Source: Uranotaenia lowii
Taxonomy: Eukaryota > Arthropoda > Insecta > Diptera > Culicidae
Direction: 5' to 3'
Length of the DNA stretch: 64,000 nucleotides
Assembly: GCF_029784155.1 (NCBI RefSeq)
Contig: NC_073691.1
Span: forward strand, 143,686,461 to 143,750,460
The stretch's first letter is position 1. The number at the start of each line of letters is the position of its first letter. Below, one piece after another: positions 47,078 through 58,548 of this stretch. A program made the position numbers and the translations under genes. The notes below the pieces were generated by a model, which worked only from the letters and a program-made list of their open reading frames with translations, was not told the origin of the DNA and did no database searches.

Positions 47078-48059
47078 TAAAACTATGAATGAACTCATAA
47101 CGGAAACGAATAAACAAATAATAATCAACGAACAGTTAAACAAGGAAATAAAGGATTTACAGAAGAACAATAATGAAATTTCAAATATGACAAACATGAT
47201 ATATATGTTCATAAAATTAAGCCATAGCATCGACAACTTCGTCGAACAAATGGGCGAAATAACACAAGCAGTTTCATTTGCCAAAGAAAATATAATCTAC
47301 ACTGGAATATTAACAAAAACAGAAATTTCGAAATTGGAATACAGCAGCAGACTTACAATTTCAGAAATAATACACTTCGGAACAGTTAAAGTAGTAACAA
47401 ACCAAAAACATATGTTTTTCATATACAAAGTTCCTGAAGAAATTATAAAGATTCAACTTTATAAAATAATACCCGTCATGAGCATTAAAGTAGAAACAAG
47501 ATTAATAGACGCAAATAACACATTGTATTACGATTGCACACCCCAAGAAAAATACAATTGTAATCAAAACAACCCAAATCCAGAATGTCTGACAGAAAGT
47601 GACAATATAGACAACATCTACACAAACACAATTATTGTAATCAGGAAACCAACCAACATCTCAATTAATCAGGGAACAATAACAGTGTATCCTCCAAAAA
47701 TAATTAAAATTCAAGAGGACATGAAGATAGGAAATACGTCATTTATCATTCACGAAACAGATTTTAGATTCGAAATGATAAAATTTAACCAGAATACTAC
47801 TTTTAACGAAATTATAAAAATACCTGAAAGAGATAAAATCAAGTTATTGGAACTAGACACTGATAACCTTCACTTTAGATTTCATGTTCTATCTTTTAGT
47901 CTGACAACAGTAATTGGTGTTCTCATCTCAGTTATTGTCCTCCTCAGGTTGAAAATAAGGAAAACTAAAAATATTACAAATATTGAAATTAAAGATTTAA
48001 ACAATAAAATAAAAGAAATCAGAGGAGAGGACGAATGCCAGGAGGATTCGATAGTCTAG
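47078..48059 (+). pseudogene. env: Errantivirus env, 3' part (interrupted)
   Basis: This is the remaining fusion-subunit part of the envelope protein on the far side of the insertion. A heptad-like, Asn/Lys/Glu-rich region (47090-47230) suggests a coiled coil. A cysteine-containing ectodomain follows, then a hydrophobic membrane segment (VLSFSLTTVIGVLISVIVLL, about 47885-47945) and a basic cytoplasmic tail. The frame ends at 48057-48059, just before the polypurine tract. It has no damage apart from the transposon, so the interruption is probably recent. No product is expected from this part alone. Confidence 0.85.
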
Positions 48060-48068
48060 GGGGGGAGG
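48056..48068 (+). promoter_or_regulatory. Polypurine tract
   Basis: The G-rich run AGGGGGGGAGG directly before the 3' LTR is the expected plus-strand primer site. It touches the env stop codon. Confidence 0.8.
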
Positions 48069-48895
48069 AGTTAGCACGCCTACCCTATTTGGAAAATATA
48101 AAGATTAGGAAACGAACGCGACTTATACTGCGCGCATTTATTTTACTCGCAACAGCATAAAATTGCCACCCGGTCGGATGATAAACAAAACAGCGACCGT
48201 GAAAATATAAAGATTAGGAAACGAACGCGACTTATGCTGTGCGCATTTATTTTACTCGCGACAGCATAAAATTGCCACTCGGTCAGACGATAAACAAACC
48301 AGCGACCGAACGCGCATTTTGTTTCGTCTGCCTCAAATCTCTTAGCCCGTGGGAATCGTTATGCTTAATCATTCGCATAACATTCCGATGCTAAGCAATA
48401 AAAGGGCAGTCAGGAGAGAATACGCCGTTCAGTCCGTCGTATAATCGTTCGTTTAGTCGGTTCGTTACAGTTCATCCCGTCGTTCAGTTCTGTCTGTTAA
48501 GTTTCGTCGTCTGTTAGTGATAACAAGTGAAGAGAAGCTAATCCTTGCAAAAAGTCATTGTGGCATAAAACAGAGACAGATAGGATAAAATGTGCTAACA
48601 AGTGAAGAGAAACAAATCATTGCAAAAGTCATTGTGACATAAAAAGAAGACAGATAAGATCAAAAGTCCTAACAAGTGAATAGAAGCAAATCATTGTAAG
48701 AAGTCATTGTGAGACAGATAAGGTAAAAAGTGCTAACAAATAAAGCTGAATAAATTAATATAAGTTAAAATACATATGAACCAAGTGTTGTTGTGTAAAA
48801 AAACAGCCGAAAAACCCATCGATTGGTACGCCAATCAAACCTCAGTCAACCGGCGCCCGGAGAATAGGCCCCGGAAAGTAACACAATTCCTAACT
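48069..48895 (+). repeat. Errantivirus 3' LTR (827 bp)
   Basis: It has the same length and, by eye, the same sequence as the 5' LTR, including both U3 blocks and the three R/U5 repeats. It is followed by the CATC target duplication. Confidence 0.92.
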
Positions 48896-49139
48896 CATCA
48901 GTATGAGTATGCAAAATTTATGTTAGTGTTTTGATCATTATTTAAATTTACGTTGAGTTTACACCCTTTTGAGTTAAAAAAAAGAGTAACTGTAGTTGAC
49001 TAAATAGGCTCATTCGGCAACACTAGGATGCGCTATTGCATCTTCATGCCATTTTGAATCTATGATTTGGAATTCTAATTGAAACTTGTTCAACTTATTA
49101 AGCCTAAATTTCATACTTTCTGAGGAACTTTTTTTTTAA

Positions 49140-51053
49140 CCCTCATCCGCATTAGAGTGTCATTTTGACACTATTGCAAGTTTGAATGCTTGTAACTTTT
49201 TTCAGAAGCTTCAAAAAACAAAAATTTCTTCGGGGACCCTAAATGAATTCAAAAGTTCTTTAATTTTGCATCTTTACTTTATTTATGGACGTACCCTGGA
49301 AGCCTGGACAAAAAAACTCCCTTTTCCGACTTAGATTGTCATTTTGACACTCCAAAAGTAAAATACATTTAAGTCGTTTTAATTATTATGAACTTCATAT
49401 AAAACTTATATCAATAGAAACCTTGTAATGTCAGTAAAATATGTTTGGAACATTATATATAGCTAAAGCTTCTAGTTTTCTCGTTATTCAGCATGAAAGA
49501 AAAAGAAAATCTGAAAAAACATGCCTCAGGAATATTGCTGTAGTTCATATATTACACGTCCAAAAAAATATTTGCCTTTTGCATCTAAAAGCTGAAGTTA
49601 ATGTCTTCACCATGGAACAAAGAAATATTTTTTTAAATTTTTTTTTAATGAAATGGTCACAAAAAGTTCAAAAAAGTGGTCTGGAAAACCTACTTTTCAT
49701 TCGATTGCCAGTAAATACTGTTTGAGCAATGGTAGAGCTTTTTGAAAAATATGACTACAAACTTTATTGAAATTCCAACATTTTACTGTCTTTAGATTCT
49801 CGATGCAACAAAAATTGAATTTACTGGAATTTTTCAAAGTTGACTACTTTGCGCGATTTTTTCCCTAATTGAAATTTCAGCTGTTTTTGTGGTCCTCCGT
49901 CAGGTTGTACCCGGATTTTTAGTGCTTTCTCGCCGTTTGAAGCAATCAAAACTATATCCATTGAAAAGGGAATTCAATCTACATTCTAGTGAGGTGCAAC
50001 AATTTACGCTGTGAGATTTCACAAAAATATGAAAATTATAAACGTAAAATCATTCCTGAATTTCAAGAACCACAAGCAGCACGTCCAGCAAAACGTGTTT
50101 GTTTGCTCTCCGAGTAGATACGGTGGGTGGTGATTTGGTCAGAGAGCGAAAATTTCCAACCAAGAAACGTACGACACGCATCAATATTTCGTCTGTCGGC
50201 TTCGCTCTCTGACCAAATCACCACCCACCGTATCTACTCGGAGAGCAAACAAACACGTTTTGCTGGACGTGCTGCTTGTGGTTCTTGAAATTCAGGAATG
50301 ATTTTACGTTTATAATTTTCATATTTTTGTGAAATGTCACAGCGTAAATTGTTGCACCTCACTAGAATGTAGGTTAAATTCCCTTTTCAATGGATATAGT
50401 TTCTATTGCTTCAAACGGCGAGAAAGCACTAAAAATCCGGGTATAACCTGACGGAGGACCACAAAAACAGCTGAAATTTCAATTAGGGAAAAAATCGCGC
50501 AAAGTAGTCAACTTTGAAAAATTCCAGTAAATTCAATTTTTGTTGCATCGAAAATCTAAAGAAAGCAAAATGTTAGAATTTCAATAAAATTTGTAGTCAT
50601 ATTTTTAAAAAACTCTACCATTGCTCAAACAGTATTTACTGGCAGTCGAATGAAAAGTAGGTTTTTAAGACCACTTTTTTGAACTTTTTGTGACCATTTC
50701 ATTAAAAAAATTTTAAAAAAATATTTCTTTGTTCCATGATGTAGACATTAACTTTAGCTTTCATATGCATAAGGCAAATATTTTTTTTGGACGTGTAATA
50801 TATGAACTACAGCAGTTTTCCTGAGGCATGTTTTTTCGGATATTTTTTCTTTCATGCTGAATAACGAGAAAACTAGAAGCTTTAGCTATATATAATGTTC
50901 TAAACATATTTTACTGACATTACAAGGTTTCTATTGATATAAGTTTTATTGTAGTCGGTTGGATATAAAAAGAGTTATGACGATTTTAGCTTGGAGTGTC
51001 AAAATGACACTCCTAGTGCTGATTAGGGTAATGAAATCTAATGCGGATGAGGG
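49140..51053. mobile_element. Second TTAA-flanked hairpin transposon
   Basis: The ends CCCTCATCCGCATTAGA and its mirror (TCTAATGCGGATGAGGG) are flanked by TTAA (49136-49139 and 51054-51057), giving 1914 bp. Two inverted arms of about 760 bp (about 49390-50152 and 50205-50955) meet around a 52-bp loop and are nearly identical. The palindrome GTGTCATTTTGACAC or close variants occurs near both ends and again inside. Arm motifs (CATGCCTCAG, AAGCTGAAGTTA, AGAAATATTTTTTT) also occur in the env-inserted element, so the two are related. There is no coding content; the 94-codon frame at 49441 is arm sequence. Confidence 0.9.
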
Positions 51054-51057
51054 TTAA

Positions 51058-51321
51058 TTATACTCTTCTAAAGGAAATACCCTGAATTCAGCATATCTTT
51101 TTAAATATTACCTCTCTCAAGTTATTATTATCATAACAATGCTTTCATAGCTAGTTAAATTGTGAATTTCATTGAGCGATTCTCTAAACATGACTAGTTC
51201 TACATTTTCAATCTCATCATATTCCAGAGTTATGATTACGTGTCATGAATGTTCTTTCTGAATAACAATCTGAATTATTGTTTTCGAAGGTAACTTTTTT
51301 AACATTTGGAAGAACTTTTGA
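51058..51321. other. AT-rich spacer
   Basis: Nothing recognised. Its last 8 bases (ACTTTTGA, 51314-51321) are the left target duplication of the next element. Confidence 0.5.
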
Positions 51322-52373
51322 CAGAGCCGGATTAAGCCATCGGGGGGGGCGGGGCAATTTTTCTCGGGGGGCTCCAATGAATCGTTATTTTTTTTTTGTT
51401 TTAATGCTATCCCAGAGAATACAAAACAATCGAAACGTGTAAAAGAACTGGAGATGAGTTCAATATATTCTCTTCAAATAGCCATGTCGTCTGTGTAGAA
51501 ATTTTTCTCAGGTATCTTCAAATAAAAATAGTTAATCAATCACGTGCAAACATTGCGGAAGAGTTAACAAATTTTTCAAAAATTAAAGCTCTGATTGGAG
51601 CATCCAAATGCAAAATTTTATCCTCAGTTTTTGTTTTTTATTTTATCATTGATCGTCGAGAAATTTTCACCTTATGACAAATGGAAAGCATTATAAAGAT
51701 TCGAAACATAGAACACAAATTAAAAAAAAACAAAATAATTTAACTCAAATTCTATAGAGATACAGATATAAGAGTTTAATAATTCTAAACTTTAAATTAG
51801 GTTATTTAGCTGCTACTTTAGAACAGTAACCATTACTTGGAAAGTTAACGTAAAAATAAACATTATAATTGTGCAAGACATTTGTATGGAATGAAAATGA
51901 GGAGATCCTGACAAAATATCCTGATTGACATATTTCGGTAAAAAAAATAAAAATTTGAGGTTTTTTTCTGATATTTTTTCTAAGGTTTTTTTCGAATTCG
52001 GTTTACATTTTTTCCCAGATTTTGGGTTCATAATTTTGAATTTCAATACCAAGATTTTTATGTTCACTGCCCGAAAATTGCAGAAGAACTTCTTCATTGC
52101 TTACTCTAAGGGGCCCCCTTAATTCATGTAAGAGGAAAACTATTCTAGATATTAATTCACGGGGCCCCTTTAGTTGTAATATTTCAAGTTTTCATTCCAA
52201 TTTTCTAGTGTTGATAACTTTTCATTGATTTGTAGAAATTTTTGTTGCATGATTAAACTTTTGACGTAGAATTACGTCTTACGGCAACACTATAGGGGGG
52301 CAAATTGAAATTTGCGAACAGATCTCGCGTCACGAAAGCTTTCCATTTGACAGACATCCTATCTAAAGGATTA

Positions 52374-52438
52374 TGACGTCATCACCAACGCCTGCTTTGA
52401 TGGGTTTTGTTTTTCCCTACCTACGAAAGGTATAAAAC
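52374..52438 (+). promoter_or_regulatory. Promoter-like segment: CRE-type site and TATA box
   Basis: TGACGTCA at 52374-52381 is a perfect CRE/ATF palindrome, and TATAAAAC at 52431-52438 is a good TATA box. The surrounding 52260-52720 is GC-richer than its flanks. It may be a relic LTR or the promoter of a non-autonomous element. Transcription would run directly into the 18-bp satellite that starts near 52724. Confidence 0.45.
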
Positions 52439-52723
52439 AAAGGGCCCGTCGACCGACTCGGTTTCTTTCTCTGTTAGCCGTCAAGCTGAACAGACCGTTG
52501 CTGCACTTCGATCTGAGTGTGGACCCCACCAGTGGTAATCCGACTCAGATATCGATTTGCAGTAGTTCAGTGGCAACCGTGGACCAGTGAGCAACGATGA
52601 TGGTGAGCAGCGATGACGGCCACCATACCAGCGTAGACAGCCAGCGGCGGAGGCGTTCAGTGGCGGAGGACTCCAGTGGCAGTGGCAGGGATCCTACAGG
52701 TCATCGCAAGTGGCGTTGTATAA

Positions 52724-55399
52724 TCGAATTATGTCACATGGTCCGATTATGTTGCATGGTCGGATTATGTCACATGGTCAATTTATGTTGCATGGGCGAT
52801 TATGTTGCATAGTTGGATTTTGTTACATGGTCGGATTATGTTGCATGGTTGGATTATGTCACATGGTCCGATTATGTTGCATAGTCGGATTATGTCACAT
52901 GGTCGATGGTTGGATTTCGTCACATGGTCGGATTATGTCACATGGTCGATTATGTCACATAGTCCGATTATGTTGCATGTTTAGATTTCGTCACATGGTC
53001 GATTTATGTTGCATGGTCGGATTATGTCACATGGTCCGATTATGTTGCGTGATCGATTTATGTCACATGGTCGATAATGTTGCATGGTCGGTTTGTGTGG
53101 TTTGCATGGTCGGTTTGCATGGTGGTTAACATGTGTTACATGGTCCGTTTATGCTGCATGGGCGATTATGTCACATGGTCCGATTATGTTGCATGGTTAG
53201 AGTTCGTCACATGGTCGATTTATGTTGCATGGTCGGATTATGTCACATGGTCGGATTATGTCACATGGTCGGATTATGTCACATGGTCGGATTATGTTGC
53301 ATAGTCGGATTATGTCAAATGGTCGATGGTTGGATTTCGTCACATGGTCGGATTATGTTGCATGGTCGGATTATGTCACATGGTCGATTATGTCACATAG
53401 TCCGATTATGTTGCATGGTTAGATTTCGTCACATGGTCGATTTATGTTGCATGGTCGGATTATGTCACATGGTCCGATTATGTTGCGTGATCGATTTATG
53501 TCACATGGTCGATAATGTTGCATGGTCGGATTATGTCACATGGTCCGTTTATGTTGCATGGGCGATTATGTCACATGGTCCGATTATGTTAAATGATCGA
53601 TTTATGTCACATGGTCGATGATGTTGCATGGTCAGATTATGTCACGGTCCATTTATGTTGCATGGGCGATTATGTCACATAGTCCGATGATGTTGCATGA
53701 TCGGATTATGTCACGTGGTCGGATTATGTTGCATGGTCGGACTATGTTGCATGGTCGGATTATGTCACATGGTCCGATTATGTTGCATAGTCGGATTATG
53801 TCACATGGTCGATGGTTGGATTTCGTCACATGGTCGGATTATGTTGCATGGTCGGATTATGTCACATGGTCGATTATGTCACATAGTCCGATTATGTTGC
53901 GTGGTTTGATTTCGTCACATGGTCGATTTATGTTGCATGGTCGGATTATGTCACATATTCCGAATATGTTGCATGATCGGATAATGTCACATGGTCAGAT
54001 TATGTTGAATGATCGATTTATGTCACATGGTCGATAATGTTGCATGATCCGATTATGTCACATGGTCCGATTATGTTGCATGGTTTAATTTTGTCACATG
54101 GTCGGATTATGTCACATGGTCCGATAATGTTGCATGGTCGGATTATGTTGCATAGTCGGATTATGTCAAATGGTCGATGGTTGGATTTCGTCACATGGTC
54201 GGATTATGTTGCATGGTCGGATTATGTCACATGGTCGATTATGTCACATAGTCCGATTATGTTGCATGGTTAGATTTCGTCACATGGTCGATTTATGTTG
54301 CATGGTCGGATTATGTCACATGGTCCGATTATGTTGCGTGATCGATTTATGTCACATGGTCGATAATGTTGCATGGTCGGATTATGTCACATGGTCCGTT
54401 TATGTTGCATGGGCGATTATGTCACATGGTCTGATTATGTTAAATGATCGATTTATGTCACATGGTCGATGATGTTGCATGGTCAGATTATGTCACGGTC
54501 CATTTTTGTTGCATGGGCGATTATGTCACATAGTCCGATGATGTTGCATGATCGGATTATGTCACGTGGTCGGATTATGTTGCATGGTCGGACTATGTCG
54601 CATGGTCGGATTATGTCACATGGTCCGATTATGTTGCATAGTCGGATTTTGTCACATGGTCGATGGTTGGATTTCGTCACATGGTCGGATTATGTTGCAT
54701 GGTCGGATTATGTCACATATTCCGAATATGTTGCATGATCGGATTATGTCACATGGTCAGATTATGTTGAATGATCGATTTATGTCACATGGTCGATAAT
54801 GTTGCATGATCCGATTATGTCACATGGTCCGATTATTTTGCATGGTTTAATTTTGTCACATGGTCGGATTATGTCACATGGTCCGATAATGTTGCATGGT
54901 CGGATTTTGTCACATGGTCGAATTATGTTGCATGGTCGATTATGTTGCATGGTTGGAATTCGTCACATGGTCGGATTATGTTGCATGGTCGGATTATGTT
55001 ACATGGTCGAATTATGTCACATGGTCTGATTATGTTGCATGATCGGATTATGTTGCATGGTCGGATTATGTCACATGGTCAATTTATGTTGCATGGGCGA
55101 TTATGTTGCATAGTTGGATTTTGTTACATGGTCGGATTATGTCACATGGTCCGATTATGTTGCATGATTGATTTATGTCACATGGTTGATATTGTTGCAT
55201 GGTCGGATTATGTTGCATAGTCGGATTCTGTTACATGGTAGAATTATGTCACATGGTCCGATTATGTTGCATGATCGGATTATGTCACATGGTCCGATTA
55301 TGTTGCATGATTCAAATTTATGTCACATGGTCGATAATGTTCCATGGTCGGATTATGGCACAGGGTCCATTTATGTTGCATGGGCGATTATGTCACATA
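52724..55399 (+). repeat. 18-bp satellite, block 1, with higher-order repeats
   Basis: The units are ATTATGTCACATGGTCSG and ATTATGTTGCATGGTCSG, 18 bp each, largely alternating. A marker variant (GATGGTTGGATTTCGTCACA) recurs near 52905, 53327, 53811, 54178 and 54663, spaced about 367-485 bp, showing higher-order units. Because 18 is a multiple of 3 and the unit lacks stops, all forward frames are open for long stretches (hexapeptide MVGLCH or equivalents). This follows from the unit and is not evidence of coding. Confidence 0.95.
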
Positions 55400-56002
55400 C
55401 AGACCCCGTTCGATTTTGGCAACACGCTCGTACATTTTGTGTTGCCAAAATCGAATGTTGCCAAAATCGAACGGTTTTTTTTGCTCCACATTTTTATCAG
55501 TTTTTTTTACAAAATTGCTAATATTATTATCAAAAACGTTATTTTTCGTCAATTTTCGACCATTTCTAGTAATTTTTGATTTTTTTTCATCAAGTTTTTG
55601 ATGCATTTTGCACTTCTCTTGTTTTGTTTAAAATGTTTGTTTTCATTTGTCATATTTGCTGTTTTATTCGTTCTTCATCATTTTTCAGTTGTTTTTAGTC
55701 ATTTTCAGTCTTTTGTTTGAATTTGTTTTTTAACTTTTTGAATTTTTCATCATTTTGTCATTTTAAGTACTTAATAATTTATTTTAAAAACTTTTGTTTT
55801 TATTGTTGCATTTTATCACCATTTCAGAACACAAAAACGTTATAGTGGTATTTATTTGATTTAAATTGGTCATGTTATAACGAAAACTAAATTGTAATGT
55901 AGTTTCTAAAAACCGTTCGATTTTGGCACATGTGCCAAAATCGGATGTTGCCAAAATCGAATGTTGCCAAAATCGAATGTTGCCAAAAACGAACGGGGTC
56001 TG
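55400..56002. mobile_element. TA-flanked MITE inside the satellite
   Basis: The ends CAGACCCCGTTCGATTTTGG and CCAAAAACGAACGGGGTCTG are inverted repeats with one mismatch. TA lies on each side (55398-55399 and 56003-56004), giving a 603-bp Tc1/mariner-type non-autonomous element. Just inside both ends the motif TGCCAAAATCGAA is repeated two or three times. The core is AT-rich and non-coding. The satellite unit continues across the insertion point. Confidence 0.9.
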
Positions 56003-57225
56003 TAGTTCGATGATGTTGCATGATCAGATTATGTATCATGGTCGGATTATGTTGCATGATCGGATTTTGTCACATGGTCCTATTATGTTGCATGATCGAT
56101 TTATGTCACATTGTCGATAATGTTGCATGGGCGATTATGTCACATGGTCCGATTCTGTTGCATAGTTTAATTTTGTCACATGGTTGGATTATGTTGCATG
56201 GTCGGATTATGTCACATGGTCCGATTATGTTGCATGGTCGGATTATGTTGCATGGTCGATTATGTCACATGGTCCCATTATGTTGCATGGTTGGATTTCG
56301 TCACATGGTCGGATTATTTTGCTTGGTCAGATTATGTCTTATGGTCCATTTCTGTTGCATGGGCAATTATGTCACATGGTCCGATTTTGTTGAATGGTCG
56401 GATTATATCAAATGGTCCGATTATGTCGCATGATCGGATTATGTTGCATGATCAGAATCTGTCACATGCTCCGATTATGTTGCATGGTCCGATTATGTTG
56501 CATGGTCGGATTATGTTGCATGATTCGATAATGTCACATGGTCGATTTTGTTGCATGATCGAATCATGTCACATGGTCGATTATGTTGCATGGTCGGATT
56601 ATTTCACATGGTCGATAATGTTGCATGGTAGGATTATGTCACATGGTCCAATTTTGTTACATAATCGGATTATGTCACATGGTCTGGTTATCTTGCATGA
56701 TCCGATTATGTCACATGGTCCGATTACGTCACATGGTCGGATTATGTCACATATTTGTTGCATGGTCGATTATGTCACAGGATCGGATTATGTCACATGG
56801 TCCGATTATGTTGCATGATTCGATTATGTTGAATGGTTGGATTTTGTCACATGGTCGGATTATGTTGCATGATCGAGTTTTGTAGCATGGTTGGATTTTG
56901 TCACATGGTCAAAATATGTTGCATGGTCGAAAATGTTGCATGATCAAATAATGTCACATCTTCGATTTAACTGCATGATCGGATATTGTCACATGGTTGA
57001 TTATATTGCATAATCAGATTGTGCCACATGATCGATTATGTTGCATGGTCGGATTATGTCAGATGGTCGATTTTATTGCATGGTTGAATTAGGTCACCTG
57101 GTCGAATTATGTTACATGATCTGATTATGTTGCATGATCCGATTATGTCACATGTACTGCATGCTCAGATTATTTCTGGTGATAGGTTTATGTCACATGG
57201 TTAAATTCTGTTAAATGAGTGAAAT
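56003..57225 (+). repeat. 18-bp satellite, block 2 (more diverged)
   Basis: The same 18-bp unit continues after the MITE. Units become increasingly degenerate from about 56880 onward and fade out at about 57225. Confidence 0.9.
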
Positions 57226-57460
57226 TTGTCACGTCATATTGCCATTTTGACACTCATATGTTGGTCATTTCAAAAATGCACTATAAGTTCTGTTATTCTA
57301 TACATTGACAAAAAACAATTGCGTAATTCTACGTTTAGCGGTCGTAGCCAAATTACTACCTCCTCCACTTTTTTTTCCCTCGGGAGGCCCCCTTGAGCTC
57401 CTTTTGCTCCCTTTTTAATCCGGCCTTGACTTTAGACAAATGGTTCTTAATTTTTTTTTT

Positions 57461-58542
57461 AAATTTCTATTTAAAATAGAAAATTATGTTTGTTACTTTG
57501 ATTTATCGGCCTAGCGGTGAAAAGTGATGTCCTTTTTAGTAGGGACATCTAAAGATTATGAAATTTTTATATAGATGGATAGAAGGTTAGAAGAAATGAA
57601 AGATGGTGAAAATGAGCGGGTAGAATTTGTCTAGAAGCATTACCATCACATACCAAATTTTTGTTCCTCACGAGCCTACTACTATGAAGTGGTAGATACA
57701 GATAGAGTTGCATCTACCACCACACATTAGTAGGCTTAGCGTGGTCCGCCCCACAAGCGAGAAATAAATTTCTATTTAAAATAGAAAATTATGTTTGTTA
57801 CTTTGATTTATCGGCCTAGCGGTGAAAAGTGATGTCCTTTTTAGTAGGGACATCTAAAGATTATGAAATTTTTATATAGATGGATAGAAGGTTAGAAGAA
57901 ATGAAAGATGGTGAAAATGAGCGGGTAGAATTTGTCTAGAAGCATTACCATCACATACCAAATTTTTGTTCCTCACGAGCCTACTACTATGAAGTGGTAG
58001 ATACAGATAGAGTTGCATCTACCACCACACATTAGTAGGCTTAGCGTGGTCCGCCCCACAAGCGAGAACTTGTAGTGCGGACGAACAAAAAGATGGTATG
58101 TGATCGCTCAGATAAGCTCCCTTTAACTCAGAAACGCATCTATCGATGTTTAAGTCTTCTCAGTTTGTTATCTTCGCATTCGTTACATGCGGGGTTTGCA
58201 TGCGAAACGGTACGGTCGATAGTCTGATAGTGACCAACCACCGATGCTATGATGTCGTGTTTTTATTTCTCGCTTGTGGGGCGGACCACGCTAAGCCTAC
58301 TAATGTGTGGTGGTAGATGCAACTCTATCTGTATCTACCACTTCATAGTAGTAGGCTCGTGAGGAACAAAAATTTGGTATGTGATGGTAATGCTTCTAGA
58401 CAAATTCTACCCGCTCATTTTCACCATCTTTCATTTCTTCTAACCTTCTATCCATCTATATAAAAATTTCATAATCTTTAGATGTCCCTACTAAAAAGGA
58501 CATCACTTTTCACCGCTAGGCCGATAAATCAAAGTAACAAAC
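57461..58542. mobile_element. Foldback element with one arm tandemly duplicated
   Basis: A 305-bp unit occurs twice in direct tandem (57461-57765 and 57766-58070). After a 190-bp spacer it occurs once inverted (58262-58542). The arm is about 280 bp, with outer end GTTTGTTACTTTGATTTATC and inner end CCACAAGCGAGAA. Copies look almost identical. There is no coding content and no confident target duplication. The first direct copy matches the inverted arm slightly further inwards (GAGAAATAAA) than the second does. Confidence 0.85.
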
Positions 58543-58548
58543 AAAAAT

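Larger units (their letters stand above)
39670..48895 (+). mobile_element. Endogenous errantivirus (Ty3/gypsy with env), near-complete
   Basis: Two 827-bp LTRs (39670-40496 and 48069-48895), beginning AGTTAG and ending CTAACT, lie inside a CATC target duplication (39666-39669 and 48896-48899). The AGTTA/TAACT ends, the Lys-type primer site, the gag-pol frame and the env with a furin site and C-terminal membrane segment fit the insect errantiviruses. I saw no difference between the LTRs when comparing them line by line, so the insertion is very recent. Gag-pol is uninterrupted. Env is split by a 1.8-kb hairpin element inserted at TTAA. Confidence 0.92.
51322..57428. mobile_element. hAT-like composite element carrying a satellite
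   Basis: The left end CAGAGCCGGATTAA and the right end TTAATCCGGCCTTG are inverted repeats (12 of 14). They are flanked by ACTTTTGA (51314-51321) and ACTTTAGA (57429-57436), an 8-bp duplication with one mismatch. The CAGRG-type ends and 8-bp duplication fit the hAT superfamily. G/C runs lie just inside both ends. No transposase frame was found in the 6.1 kb. The interior holds AT-rich DNA, a promoter-like segment (52260-52720) and the 18-bp satellite. Related single ends occur at 59213-59249. Confidence 0.6.

Noticed and set aside
52597..56885. Many overlapping ORFs of 60-212 codons with MVGLCHMV-type repeats
   Set aside because: An 18-bp stop-free unit keeps all three frames open; no codon-level signal of selection can be seen.
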